Shown here: positions 11,531 to 23,889 of the stretch, one piece after another
Layout: the number at the start of each line of letters is the position of its first letter
Position numbering within the stretch: position 1 is the first letter of the stretch
Assembly: GCA_037951165.1 (NCBI GenBank)
Contig: JBBDHG010000028.1
Location: 9,742,001-9,806,000 of the forward strand
Origin: Lophius americanus
Taxonomy: Eukaryota; Chordata; Actinopteri; Lophiiformes; Lophiidae
Length of the DNA stretch: 64,000 bases
Direction: 5' to 3'
The notes under the pieces: generated by a model
Database searches by the model: none
What the model was told of the DNA's origin: nothing
The model's input: the letters and a program-made list of their open reading frames with translations, nothing else
Program-made: the position numbers and the translations under genes

Positions 11531-12339
11531 AAAAACGTAAGTAATAAGCTCCTGATTCTCTGAAGCCCTACTATATTGATAACCGAATGAGGTGATTTTT
11601 TTTGCCTTGTCATGCAAGAACTTCTTCTTAGTGGTCAGCTATTGCTTTTCTGACAGAGAACAATGTGCTGTGTGTACACAGAATTGACAAATTATACGTT
11701 CCATTAGCACAAGGACAGAAGTAACAGAAATATCGACCAACTTAAAGATTTTATAGCACTTAAAAACATTTAAAAATTGAAGAAAAAACTCAGCAATATT
11801 GATTTGAACATCTCAACAGCTTGATTGACCTAAAGTGGAGCTTCAGGAGTTACATATTGCCCTTCGAAATGTTTTTATAATGCTTTTCTACTGCAACCAA
11901 TTGGAATGAACAACCTACAACATGGAAAAGTGCAATGAAAAGGTTATTTAAGATAGCCCAGAAACTTGTGAAAAAAACATTTATGCTGAGTTCAGTGATC
12001 TAATCACACTTGACACCACAGCAGGATGGTGAATGCATGCCATGTACAAGGAGAGGAATTTCATTTTTTATCAATTTTAATTCTGAACAGTTATGTCGTT
12101 GTCACTTCCATTTCCAATTGAATGATTAGATTTGATAGAGCATCATATTAACTTTAAGAAAATGTCAGTTAATATATTTTTTTCATCTACGGTCATGGGT
12201 TAATGTTATGTAATAACAGTAATCTTGATGTTAGAAATCCTATTATTCTTTATAATTGAATCCATGAAAGTCAGGGAACCAATTTATGGATGATTTTCAA
12301 CTTTTATAACCCCAAAGAGGTTAGCGCGAAGAAGAACAG

Positions 12340-12660
12340 GATTTATTTTGGGTAAAGTCAGTTTCATATTTCCGCCACTGGGCGGGGCTTGATCTCCAAA
12401 ATCACAGATTTTGGGCCACAATTTTCACAACCGTTGGTGCTATTTGGTCCAAATTTGTGATATATGCATTGACCTGGGGAGAACCAAATTTTGTGTATCA
12501 GAACTGACTTGGGAACTATCTTGTATATGAAATTTCTACTCCAACAGTTATATTTTACTCACCAGGGGGAAGATTAAAAAAAAAACCCAAAAAACACGGT
12601 TTCACAGACATAACTTCTCAATTTGAGAAGTTCGATCAGGGGAATTGCTTGTACAAAGCA
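12340..12660 (-). repeat. Dispersed AT-rich repeat, body-block copy in reverse orientation
   Basis: Read on the minus strand it shows gagaagttatgtctgtgaaa, ctggtgagtaaaatataact, acaaatttggaccaaatagc accaacggttgtg, and atctgtgattttggagatca. These are the same ordered blocks as the plus-strand copies at 10180, 51200 and 55550. Confidence 0.5.
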
Positions 12661-13758
12661 GGGAAATGGGGGCTTATCAGGGATACACCCTTGTGGTTGG
12701 GAACAACAGGATAGGCCTACTTATAATTTAATAATCTAATAATTTTTCGAAACCAAGAAATGAATAAAGGTGTTCCCCCTACCAAACTGAGCAAAACAAT
12801 TTTCGGGAAAGTTAAATACATTGTAGCGCTATACCTTTTCCCTCAGCCAGTTTGATCATGTTTCAGCTTCACTTGTGACATGTCCAACACAGTTTTTTGT
12901 CAGATCTCCTCGACCACAGAAAAAGGCCTAAAATTGTGCTTGAACACTGATTGAAAAACTGTGAGTACCCATTAAAATTTACTTCATAGGCATGATATCC
13001 ATTTCTATCATTAAAAATAAAAAAAAGGTCAATTATACATACAAGACGGTTTTATTTGCTTCAGCACATGTTAAATTTTGAAACAAAGCAGACTTAGATT
13101 AAATCCATCCATCTTCATAACAAGGATCACCATGGAGCATAAGCGCGTTCCACATTATAAATATTGCAGCCTCTTAAACAGCGTGGAGCCCAGTGGAAAT
13201 GATTTGTTCACATGAAACCCTACACCGCCTGCTTCCTTAGTGACCACCACAAGCCCAAACTCTCATCACCAGCATTACTCAACTTGTAGAAAAATAACAG
13301 CAGTTGCTATGGAAGCCGACTTGTTTGTAACCTCCCTATGGGACTTTCTTGGAATGAGGTGCTGTGTTTCAAGAACCAATGGTTAATGGTTACGTCGCAC
13401 AACACAATCAGAAACTCGTGAAAATGATTACATTTGGGACCTGTAGTTACATTCTGATGTATTTTTTATGGTTCGTGTCTGCGTAGTTAGGAGCCTAATG
13501 AGAGTGGTTTGCCACAAGAGTAATTTGTGTTTTCCTAACCCTTGTCCATCACAACCGAAACCAAACAAGCACACAAAGTGACAAAACTCTCTCACACAAA
13601 CAACCCACTCTTGAAAGTCAGTGTTTCATAGACCCTAAGATAAAAAACAGCTGCAGCTTCAGGGGAAATGGACGTCATGAAAAGAACCATAGAGCACTGT
13701 CTACTGTGTAAACATGCTGGTTCCATTCCCACACCAATCTCCCTTCTCTTCTCCTCAC

Positions 13759-13881
13759 CTTGTTGTGGATGACCACCACGTTGTGGCTGTCTGCACTCAG
13801 CCAGGTGTCCATGGCCTTGCAGATGCTGCAGATTTTGTCCAGGGCCGGCGCATGGTGGTCAGGCCAGCCAAAGTCCAACAC
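13759..13881 (-). CDS. tns1: Tensin exon: phosphatase domain, WPD loop to start of P-loop
   Basis: This 123-bp exon (41 codons, phase 0/0) begins VLDFGWPDHHAPALDKICSI and ends DSHNVVVIHNK. It carries the WPD loop (FGWPD), the helix SICKAMDTWLSAD and the strand VVVIH that leads into the active-site loop. In active phosphatases the P-loop starts HC; here it starts HN, so the nucleophilic Cys is missing while the WPD Asp remains. The acceptor is TCCCTAG and the donor GTGAGG. The missing Cys is the main reason for calling tensin-1. Confidence 0.95.
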
Positions 13882-13957
13882 CTAGGGATAGGAGAACGGC
13901 TGTCTGTCAGATTGTTGATTGATCAAATGTGAAGAGAGACCAAGGTGTCAGGTTTAC

Positions 13958-14008
13958 CTTTGGATTAAGCTGGTTGATGTCATTACGCTTCGCGCTGAGG
14001 TTAAAAAG
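13958..14008 (-). CDS. tns1: Tensin exon: phosphatase domain, NLS-KR-D segment
   Basis: This 51-bp exon (17 codons, phase 0/0) encodes LFNLSAKRNDINQLNPK. It corresponds to the LFNLSE(R/K)R.DITKLNPK segment of tensins, a short but very conserved piece of the phosphatase fold. The acceptor is CTGTTAG and the donor GTAAAC. It is separated from the next exon by only 76 bp of intron. The usual Glu after NLS is Ala here and the usual Thr-Lys is Asn-Gln, which are mild departures from family consensus. Confidence 0.92.
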
Positions 14009-15030
14009 CTAACAGAGAAGCAAAAATAAACAGTTGTTAGACACATATGGCAGTATACTTTATGTTGACAGAGAAGATGACATAACTGCCGAATAATAAT
14101 TCAACACAGTAATGACTGATTATATAATGAGTTATAAAGATCGTGTTCCCTGTATGTGCAGTTTGACTCTGCAAATTTGCATTGTTCTGGTTTCTATAAT
14201 GCCAGTCTTCACCACCTGAAGAAAGAGCCAGATTCAGATTGATCTGGACAAAAATTGCAGGAGTGAAACCTCCCTGTACCAGACTGCAGATCCGGCAGTC
14301 TGATCAAATTTGAAAGTCTTTTTTGGATGATATGACTTTCTGACCAGTTACAGTAAATTATAGCTAGCTACCACCAGCAGCAGACAAATAAAGGAAGTAA
14401 ACAGAAGGAAGTAGATGAAAATGATCTGCGTTAGCACATGGAGAGAGGAATAGATTAGGTGATTAATAGTGATGAGATCCAACAATGAGTTTAAAAATCA
14501 CCTTCAGAAAAATATAAATTATTTGATTTATTTTCTGCGAGGAAGACTCGTGGATGAGATGTGAAATGTCGTCAAACCGAGACAGAAGTCCAGTTGCTTT
14601 TGATTCAACCCACATGGATAACCATGACCTGGATCAATGAGAATCTACACAGACATCGAGTTACGTATCAGTCTCGCATCTGAGTCGGACCAAGAAAGCT
14701 GACTAATGGGTTTGAACACTACCTTAAAACTGTAGGTACATTTTTTATTTTTTTTTATATTTTAACAATAAACAAATTAGTTAACAGTATGAAATGAGAG
14801 CAGAATAACTTAAATAAAACAAAAGAGTGGGTTGGTGTTGTAGGTCATGAGTTCTCATATTTGAATGCGGTAGAATAAATTGTGCGGACAAGTGAAAGGA
14901 TGTTAAATAACCATAGGCCAGACTGAGGGAGATCAGCTGATGATGGGCTGATCTATGTTCCCGCATGAATTCCATTTGCTTCATTTAATCCGAGATGTAA
15001 TCGTTACATTTCACCTGGAATCAACCATAC
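14009..15030 (-). other. Tensin intron (1.0 kb)
   Basis: No recognisable repeat or exon is seen. Confidence 0.6.
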
Positions 15031-15202
15031 CAGATAGTTGTGGCCGTGTTTGGATCGCAGCATGGAGGCAACCTCCTGCAGGTTAGCGGCGTAGCTGTGC
15101 TCCTCCACGCTGCTGGGGAAGGAGACGGAGATGATTCTCTCAGTGATGTAGATCAGGTCCAGCTCGTAGTTCTCATCCAGGGCCTGCAGCAGGCTCACGC
15201 TC
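15031..15202 (-). CDS. tns1: Tensin exon: start of PTEN-like phosphatase domain
   Basis: This 172-bp exon contributes one base to a split Arg codon and then 57 codons. It starts SVSLLQALDENYELDLIYIT and ends SKHGHNYL. The ELDLIYITERII stretch is the conserved first strand and helix of the tensin/auxilin/PTEN phosphatase fold, followed by SFPSSVEE and the conserved SMLRSKHG helix. The acceptor is TTTGACAG and the donor GTATGG. Human tensin-1 has a protein start just upstream of the corresponding ELDL motif. Here no in-frame Met precedes it in this exon, so translation must begin in an earlier exon. That agrees with the C1-containing long form. Confidence 0.93.
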
Positions 15203-16514
15203 CTGTCAAACAAATATATTTATACCCGTAAGCGAGGGATACTTGGACTGCACTGAGCGATTTTGCACATCAGCAGCTCCACTGTACAAATACAGAGCTG
15301 AGCTGGGCTGCTGGAACGCAAACAATGGGAATATAATACCCAGAAGTAATGCAGCATGCGATTTATATACATGTGCTTGTGTTTGATCTCTTGAACTATT
15401 ATGGAAGCTTAAGTTAAGCGAAGACGTTCTGTAGCAGGGATTTAGGCAATAAGATAACTATTTATCATATATCACCTTTTTTAGTGTTTTCTTTATACGA
15501 TGTGCATTTTAAACGATCCTATCCCGGACTATGCTCAAATTATGTGCCATGCAATCATCATTACTTGTACAGATCAGTTTGGTGATAATTACAGTGACAT
15601 GTTCCTGGCTACAACAGCAGGCATGAACACATTGGTACATTTTTGCAGTAGTCATCTGCATCATCAGCAACAAAAAAACATATCGGAGAAAACTCACGGT
15701 ATTTACACCAAAACACCAGTAATAAATGTATGATAAGATTGTGAAGATCTGAAGGTCTACACTGTTGTCATCATCTATCCTCTCTGGCAGTTTTGTTTCG
15801 CTTTGCTATGCTACTGGCCCAAGACGTCAGCACATGCGTTTAATGCAAAAAGCCAAAAGAATTTCCATCAGATCGTTGTAACGAATCGATTGTGTATCTG
15901 ATCTAGCACCACATGTGAAAGCAAATGTGATTTATTCTGGAGAAAAAGGGGGGAAAAAATCACATTAGGCTATGAAAGTGAACATAGCCCTATCTGTCTG
16001 TATTTGCATGCCCAACCCCTCCAAACTTTTGTGCATATCATTTCAGTCATGAAATCGCATGGCCTATGTCCTATCTCACAATATTAAAAAAAAATTTAAA
16101 AATTATTAAAAAAAATATTAAATTATTAAATTAAAAATATTTTAAAAAATAAAAATTAATTATCGCAGCTTGCTGCGTTTTTCATCATCACACGAACCAA
16201 GTGACCCATTGTTACAAGCTATCATAGAAGGGGGTTTGATGCTACAACAACAGGCTGCTCCTCGCCACTGCTGAGGCGGGTATGGGAGACATTGGAGGGT
16301 TGGGCACCCGGGAGCATGTCGTATCCGAGACAAAGGGCTGCCTCGCACTGAACTGAGGGGGAAGAGTTTGAAAGGGTTTGCTCGCATTCGGTTGGGGACG
16401 TCCACGCTGCCTGTCATTTCACGTCCGTCCAAACTCCGGAACTGCTGCAACTGTCCCCAAGACACGCACACACCTAGGCGCTGATAGCTGACCTGGTAGC
16501 AGCATTGGGTGTTA

Positions 16515-16715
16515 TAATAATAATTGATCCTTTATTGCTCACATACAGTCGTACACATTACAATATAGTGAAATAATTTCTCCTCATTTGGCCCACCCCT
16601 GAGGGACCAGTGGGCGACCCCTTTGAAGCAGGTTTCATGGTCTTTCTCAAAGATGCTACAAAATTTAGACCCTGCTGAGGCACGAACCTGCAGCCTTCTG
16701 ATTGGAAGTCTGTCT
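16515..16715 (-). repeat. tRNA-derived SINE, reverse orientation
   Basis: On plus, tgaaataatttctcctcatt tggcccacccctgagggacc agtgggcg is the reverse of the SINE tail seen at 43400-43470 and 46900-46950. The aggcacgaacctgcagcctt ctgattggaag part is the reverse of a tRNA-like B box head. Confidence 0.65.
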
Positions 16716-17295
16716 AGCATCAAAAGCCCTTTCATGATAACTCGTAACAGTGGATCATTTGGCTTGTGTATGAATGAAGCACGCAGCAAGTTGCGATAAT
16801 TAATATGACCCTAACCTACATTATACTCCCCGGAACTGCAATAATTTGATCAGGTAAGAGGCTGACAAAGCAGCATAGGAAACAATAAATATCAATTCCA
16901 CCCAATAATCACAGAGATGCGGAAGAGGGGATAAAAAATAATCATCTGGCTTCTGTGTTTATAGGCAGGGCGCATTCCCACTGGAAGAATATCACAGACT
17001 TCCCCCCTCATTATTACAAACTACATCAGGTCCCCCGGTGGAAGTAGTCCTGTGTGGCTGGGACATTATTTAGTTGAATTTCTAAGGTAACAGGCAAACC
17101 ACTTAGGAGCACGTATTATTTAATAGCTATAAGAAAGATATATAATCTCACCCTACAAATGAACTAACAACACTTTTGCGTTTTCTCCATCATACCGAAT
17201 AGCGCCTGTGTATTTTCTCTTCGGGTGCACGTGCATAGCGCTTGTGTTGCCGTGGTATGCTAGGTAAACTACCCTCTTGTATTATGCTAACTTGA

Positions 17296-17337
<42 letters not shown>
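17296..17337. repeat. (AAT)n microsatellite, about 13 units
   Basis: It is an uninterrupted aat repeat. It sits at the end of an antisense retrotransposon fragment and is likely its former 3' tail, as at 31117 and 40276. Confidence 0.9.
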
Positions 17338-17735
17338 TCGTTATACTTCTTTAGCACTTTACAGGAACCCTCAAAGATGCTTTACATAATGAACAAAATA
17401 TAAAAGAGCAAATAAGGTCAGGCGAGAAGTATCTATGGTTGAAGCAGTATTGAGCAGGGAGTCTTCAGTGAATTTTCTGACTGTGGAGAATGACGACGAG
17501 TCTCAGATGGCTTCCGGGAGCGTGTTCGAAAGGGTTGGAGCGGCGGTGGAGAAGGCCCTGTCACCCCAGGTTCTGTACTCCCATTCTACTGAAGCCTTTG
17601 GTCTTAGGAAATGTTTACTTTTCAAAGGAGTCAGACTGCAGCAACAGAGTCAGACTCTGCTGACCCCGTCATTTTCACAGTCTGTGGAGTCGCTCAGTCA
17701 ACCAGTGACTGGAGCCACAAAACGACTGACGCCAT
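17338..17735 (-). mobile_element. Antisense non-LTR retrotransposon 3' fragment
   Basis: On plus, ttagcactttacaggaaccc, then agggttggagcggcggtgga gaaggccctgtcaccccagg. These resemble the antisense of the last coding region and 3' UTR of fish L2-like elements (compare 31140-31400, where the matching position reads agggcattccacagacga). The (AAT)n next to it fits a poly-repeat tail. No frame is intact. Confidence 0.5.
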
Positions 17736-17814
17736 GACATAGCAAGTATTTAGTGGCATTGCAGGAAAAATGGCTTCACCATGTATTAAAATCCATGCAC
17801 GAATATCAAAATTG

Positions 17815-17875
17815 ACAGTGACAAATCTTGGGCATCAAAATAGTCGATAACGTCGACTAATCGCGGCAGCCCTGA
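17815..17875. repeat. Possible hAT-type element end
   Basis: The run aatagtcgataacgtcgact aatcgcggcagccctg resembles the ends of fish hAT elements (reverse complement starts CAGGGCTGC). Similar sequence is at about 35180-35245. Too short to define an element. Confidence 0.3.
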
Positions 17876-18899
17876 CCCACACTTTTTAAAAAAACAAATG
17901 ATGTCATTTGAAACCGGTCTGCTCATGCCAAATACTTTTACCAAGGTTTGTGAGAATGGCTGCAGCTGTTATTGCATACTCCTGCTAAGAAACCAACCAA
18001 AAACAAACGGGTAACCTCCCTTGCTGATATAATAGAGCCATTGATTCAGGATTCCTTCCTGTGATTAAATACTGACACACTTGTTTGTCCCAGAAAACAC
18101 TATAAACAGTAATGGAACAAAATTTAAGGTTAGACTATACCATATACCATATCCAATTTGGTAATACAAAAATAAGCCTTATTTATACATAAAACCAACT
18201 GTTTACAAAGTGCTTTAACAGAACTGACAAAGACTGGAAACTCAGAGGGCAACACCACAGGAAAAAAAACAAACCTCTGAGGCCGAAGTTGTGTGAAAAT
18301 ATTTAAAAGAAGAGGACCAAATCTACAAGATTAGACAAGAAACAACAAGAAACCCCTGGCAAGAGAATCCCAGCAAGTCAAAATAACAGCCAGTAAATTC
18401 AGTTCAAAAAGGTAATGAAGATGGTGAAGCACCGAAGAGCAAATACATAAATAGAAAAAATAAATAATAAAGCATAGTAGTAGTATAGTTCAGATTCACT
18501 TGAGTAATGACAATGACAGCATTTAATCCTAGTGTCAAGGTTCAACATGTCTCTTATCGTCGAGAACACTAGATGTTGTTAAACACGCAAGCTTATATTA
18601 AGGATTTAAGCGCACACAGAGGACTACAGAGCGTGTTTGTGTGTGTGTTCAACTAACAGACCAAACAAACTGATGATCAGTGGTGAGAAAGTGTTTGCTT
18701 ACACTGTAAAACCTAAGCTAATTTAACTTAAAAAAAAATATTTGAAACTGATTATATCAAAAACTTTAATCGACACTAACTCAGTTTTGTAAGTTAATAA
18801 GAATATTTTTTGTCCAACACATTAAACAGATTTTTTGAAAAAAAACAATTAAAAAGAAAAATTTGATTTACACAATCAGTGCTTTTTTAGTATGTAATA

Positions 18900-18934
18900 C
18901 ATTTTTAGTATGTATGTAATACATACTAAAAATG
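18900..18934. repeat. Perfect 16-bp inverted repeat with 3-nt loop
   Basis: The left arm is catttttagtatgtat and the right arm atacatactaaaaatg, separated by gta. The left arm partly duplicates the ttagtatgtaatacat just before it. It could form a strong hairpin, but there is no T-run terminator context and its meaning is unknown. Confidence 0.85.
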
Positions 18935-20639
18935 GTCACACATTTAATTTAAATGCAAGTGAGTATTATTTATTAACATTAACACGCAAAACATGACAAA
19001 ACATCTATAAAATTTTCTTCGGAAAAAATATGCATGTATGTGGTCAACGTGATTACAATCCATTGTTTTCAATCAAGGTTTTACTGTTCTGTCTTACATT
19101 GTAGACGTTAGCTGAGTTGTTAACTGATTTAACGTCTATTTTACTAATAGTTTTAAAGAAACCGTACACCAAATAGAATAAAACACTGCTTATCTGTTTG
19201 CCACTGCATCTCCATCATTTATTGACCTGCAATCTGAAATCAGGCTTATATGAACTTTTTGATTTTCCATTTTGTTTAAAAAATAAAAAAGCTAATTAGA
19301 TATCAAAGCATGCTCCTATTTAGTGTCAACCTGTGTCAATATCAAGTTTCACACTTTCTACATGTATTAAACAAGATCATCACAATTAATGAGTTTAGAG
19401 TCGCTGGGAGGAAGATTTTGTTGCCTTTGAACAGAGCTAAGCTAGGTGTTTACCGTCTTTCTGCAAAGACATACTAATTGTTCTGTCACTCTTTTGTTAA
19501 CTGGAAAGACGGTTAACACATTATATTCCGTAAATCCATTGTTTTAAGGCATGTGCGTAGCAGACGGATGAGTCAATCGAGACTTGTAAAATATTTCCAA
19601 AGACTGACTGATTTACAGGATTACATTTAAGTTTAAGTACTAGATCCTCATCCTGTACATTAATCTGTGTGGATAACTCGTTGCAAACTTCCACCAAGTG
19701 CACTTCTTTCAAATTTTCAATAATTTCTTTCTTAGCATGGCAACAGAGTGAGGACACTGGTATAAAGAGGTTGCAAGAGTCTGAGGCATATTTCCCATAT
19801 TTGCCAGCTTAGAGTGGCCACAGAGGAAATTGCTCATACGCCAGGCGCAAAAGATCTCTCCCCAGGTTCGCTGTACAAATACTGCAACCTGCTCTGCATT
19901 GTACATCTGGAGCCACTCAGAACCTGCTTACTGGAAATTATCCATCACTTGTGATAGAGAAGAAACTGATATGTCTCACTTCAATTACGTGTCATTCAAA
20001 ATATCTTACTTTAAGAAGACCCAAAGAGTGTCATTTTTCATGTGAGTACTTCAACCAGCATCTCTCTCATTTCAATCTTTCTTTGTATGTCCTTTTCACG
20101 TCTGTTTCTACTTCCCTCTCTCACTGCGTTTAGCCTGTGGTTTCAGTCAGAGTCAATAAAGACGAGCAGTTCGGTCCTGCTCCAGATCTGCCAGCATATG
20201 TGGACCAGCCGCTTTCCAGCCTGCCTCTCATCAGATGAAGAGATTGCTCTTTTACTACATATCGCAGTAAACGACGAATGATGCGTTATCTCCCAACGCT
20301 CAATTTCAGTCCTGCAGTGCTCTCATTAGTGCCACATCAGCTGTGAAGACGGAGTGTTTATCAGGAAACCTGAGACATGAGGCTGTAAAAGATCCCACCA
20401 GATATTTGCTAGTAGTTAAAGTGAACCACTTGGACAAAAGTCTCTAATACTTAAAATACTCCTCGGTCCAAGCTTGTGGTAACAGTCTGCCAGGTTCTCA
20501 CAGACTTAAGGGGTATAATAATTAGGGGTTCTAAATTGATAATCTGCATTAGTACAGAACGCAAAATATCATATTATTTAGCTATCCTCTTCATATTTAC
20601 ACACAAAGATCCACTTAAATTGTGTTTGAATCGATATTT

Positions 20640-21060
20640 AATGTTAAACTAAGCCAACGCCGTCATCCCTGACACCAAAGGTATCTCCCTGAAAAGTCCC
20701 CCAGCCCCCTGAATTGTATAATGTAAATAAATATGATGTTAAGTGTGACAATTAGTTTTTTGACATAAAAAAAGATCCATGTATTGATCAAAATATGAAC
20801 TATAAGAGGTAAAATATGTTACATAAAAAACAGATCTCCTCCAGTCAATTAATTTAACAGTAACAATAATAATATTAATATGCATCAAATTTGGACAAAA
20901 TTAGACCACCGAATAGGAAGTTATATCCAAAAAACAGTGTTATTGGTAAAAAGGTCCCTCTAGTGAGAAAAATATGAATTATTAGAGTAATATATAATAT
21001 TTAGATGATAAATCTCCTCGACTCAACACCTAATCCTTTCCAAAAATCAAGCAATTGGGG
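20640..21060 (+). repeat. Dispersed AT-rich repeat, head and body
   Basis: The head is aactaagccaacgccgtcat ccctgacaccaaagg then tatctccctgaaaagtcccc. The body has gttatatccaaaaaacagtg, gtccctctagtgagaaaaat and atctcctcgactcaacacc. It is one of the longest copies, with body blocks present twice. Confidence 0.6.
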
Positions 21061-21334
21061 GAATCTAATCGAAGACCATCACTCCTACCTGTGAACTGTA
21101 ACAATCCTCAGGGCTTTCAAGCTCTTTCCAGCACGCTGCTCTCTTCAATCTATGTTTCCATGACCCGTTGTTATAAGTATTGTTAGTTTGTTGTTTCCTG
21201 CTTCATTTGGTAGGTCATATCTCATGTATCTCCTTACACTTTGTGTTTTTCTCCATACAACTATTTGTTTTACCATAATTCTGCCCTATTAAATGCTTTC
21301 AGCTCTTTTATATAAATATTTGTTTAATATAAAA

Positions 21335-21412
21335 AATATATATATTCTTTATATATATATTTGTATATAAAGAATATATATATTCTTATATATATTCTTT
21401 ATATATAAAGAG
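21335..21412. repeat. AT-rich palindromic tract
   Basis: Alternating atatat runs and repeated tattctttatatata / tatataaagaatata words are mutually inverted. The tract can fold into several hairpins and is likely unstable. Confidence 0.8.
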
Positions 21413-21889
21413 AGGTAGAGAGGTAGGACCTCACTGGTACATTTTGGAAAAAAAACAAGAAAAAAAAATGTTTGTGCCATGTTGTGTTCTTCAAGAGTAA
21501 AAAATCAGAAGGGCGAGAACAGCAGGTTAAACTAAAAGTCCGTACGGGAATTACTCAAGTTTGTTCTATAGTTTAAACATTTTGATATGAAACTTTTTGA
21601 TTTGAATCATGTCTATCACAGATTTCTTCATTTGGGTCCTAAAGTTGTGTGCAGGAGCAGTGGAGACTGACATGGTCTTAGAGAGAGTGAATATTACACT
21701 CTATTACCACTGTTGGGTAGCCAGACACAAGCATTATTTGTTTGCCATAAAGACTTCATACGGTGATAAAGTGTGTTAAAGGCCTGTGTTTACAGCTTTC
21801 TCACATGTCCCCAAAGGACCAGAAAAAACATCAACTCGAAGCTTTTGAGAAAAATCAGCTTCAGTCTCCCGCTCCAGTTTGACATCTGG

Positions 21890-22140
21890 TCATACCTTGG
21901 AGGAGACCCCTCAACTGGCCCGCTGTTACAGGTTTGGTTTTAGTTTACTCTTCCGGCTTTATTTGTAATTTCCTTGTGTTCTTATGTGTTGGGGTTTAGT
22001 TTGTTTTTTATGTGTCAATTTTCTCTCTTTATACTTATGTCCCTGATTAGTCATCTGTGTTTTTTCGCTTGTTTACTTTCTCACTCTCTGTGTCGGTTCA
22101 TTCTCTGTCCCTGCTTTCTACGTTGATTCAAACCTGTCTT
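21890..22140 (+). repeat. T-rich interspersed repeat, unclassified
   Basis: The sequence around tgtccctgattagtcatctg tgtttt and tcattctctgtccctgcttt resembles a widespread fish repeat with gattagtcatctgtgtcacc and ctgtccctgc words. A related stretch is at 22530-22780. It has no coding content and the class is uncertain. Confidence 0.35.
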
Positions 22141-22529
22141 CCCTGTAAAGGTAAAGGTTTCCGTGTACATGGCTTGTTTTTGAAGTGTACAGTCTGTGTG
22201 TCTCCTTTCACTATTTGTAGTTAGTAGTTGCCAGTTAGTGTTATGTTCCTTCCACTCAGTTCAACACTTTCTTTGAATTTTTCTGAAAGCTTATTTTTCC
22301 TAATTGTCCGTGCTCATATTTGGACTTTGGTTTTTGTCTTCCGACTTGAGCCTGGCTTATGCTGTTATACCAAAAAGCAAGAATATATAATGAAAATAGA
22401 CCAATTCCCTGGGTTGCACAAGTTATCCCCCATTCCTTTTTGCATTAAACATTACATTTCCTGTGCACGGCAACAATACGTAATAAATAGGTAAATAAAC
22501 CTGGGCACAAAATATTGAATTGATTGCAA

Positions 22530-22780
22530 AATGTTGTCATCTGTCCCCAGCCCTCACCTGTTTCCAATTTGTCTCGTTTGGTTTGTGTATTTAAGTCAGT
22601 GCCCTGCTCTCCCTCTTTGGCTCATCTGCATTACTTGCCTCATAAACCTGCCTATGGTCTCATCCATGTTAGCACCAATGTATCTCCTGTTTCATTCTGT
22701 CCTGCTCCCTCGTGAGTCCCTGCATCGTAGGTTTTGGTTTCCATTGTGTTCATTAACTTTTTATTCTTCTTAAGTTTCAA
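22530..22780 (+). repeat. T-rich interspersed repeat, unclassified (second stretch)
   Basis: Contains tcacctgtttccaatttgtc tcg, gtttgtgtatttaagtcagt gccctgc and a TTTAA box-like word. The overall layout is like that at 21890. It may be part of the same old element. Confidence 0.35.
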
Positions 22781-23619
22781 TTTTCCCTTTTTTCCCTTTT
22801 TGAAGACAATTTTTGCATCTCAGATAAATATTTAGCTTACCTTTTGTAGATCTGGGTTTTTTAATTAAACTTTATTTGAGATTACATAAACTTTTGTTTA
22901 CAATTGGGTCTTTTTGTATTTTTGAACTAAACGTAACAAAAGGTGAAGTTATGTCCGCAAAACAGCTGCAGCAATGTCAGACTTGCTGTCTGCTGAGATG
23001 CAAAAGGGCTTTTCATTTGAAACTGATTAAAGTGATGTATTTGTGCATGTCTCATGTATTATACTATTAGACAGTATAGAAAAAACCTGTTACTGATGAG
23101 ACTCCTCTATTGTGGAGGTCAATCAGAGTAGTATAGCAGTTCTTTCTGTACAACCATCAACTTTAGAATATAATGATAAAACAGGCAGGCATCAACTTAA
23201 GGGGCTGAGCAAACTGGCATTGCTGCCCCACACCTCACAAAGACCAGTTCAGGTAGTCCGCGTCATAATAAACTAGATGAAATTAAACTGTACAGGTGAC
23301 AGGAGAAAAAAATATTCTGCAACCCTCAGGACCCATTCTTTTGGACTTGATGCCTTCGCTCAAATCTTTAAATAAGAGATAACGGTCTTCTTCTTTCTTT
23401 TTTTTCCATTTTGTGGAAGTACAACAACAGTACAATTCACAATAGATAAATGCACAGATCCCCTCCATGTACATGAACTGCCTTTGGCACCCTGTATCAA
23501 CTCTGATTTAGAGATAAGATCAAACAATCCTCAAGCCTAACATACTACTTCAGCATGACCCTTGGGTTTCAGGATTTACACTTTAATTAATTTGGAATAA
23601 ATATGGGGTATATGAGAAG

Positions 23620-23885
23620 AGGGGACCTGATTAGAATGGAAAATAAAAGAAGGGAGATGAGTAGAGTATGGGAGAACAGAGGAAAAGGCAAAAAATTAGT
23701 GGTAAAGAAAAGACTTAAATAAAAAAAAAAGATGATGAATGGAGAAAAGATGAAGAAAAAAAACAACAACTAAATGATAAAGAGAGGATAACCAAAGAGA
23801 AAAAGGGGATAAGACACTTAAGGGAGGGAAAGGAGAGAAAAAGGGGGGAAAAAGTAGAAAAGATGAAATGAGAAAGAAAGTCATT
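23620..23885. repeat. Long purine-rich (GA/A) tract on plus strand
   Basis: About 260 bp contain very few pyrimidines on the plus strand, with ggagaaaa-type words. On the tensin transcript it is a pyrimidine tract. It adjoins the 3' side of the antisense retrotransposon remnants that start at 23890. Confidence 0.8.
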
Positions 23886-23889
23886 AACA

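Larger units (their letters stand above)
10070..13758 (-). other. Tensin intron (3.7 kb)
   Basis: It holds dispersed-repeat copies at 10180-10640 and 12340-12660, a SINE head at 10750-10865 and a deleted Tc1-like element at 11093-11530. I see nothing specific in 11540-12330 or 12670-13758. Confidence 0.65.
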
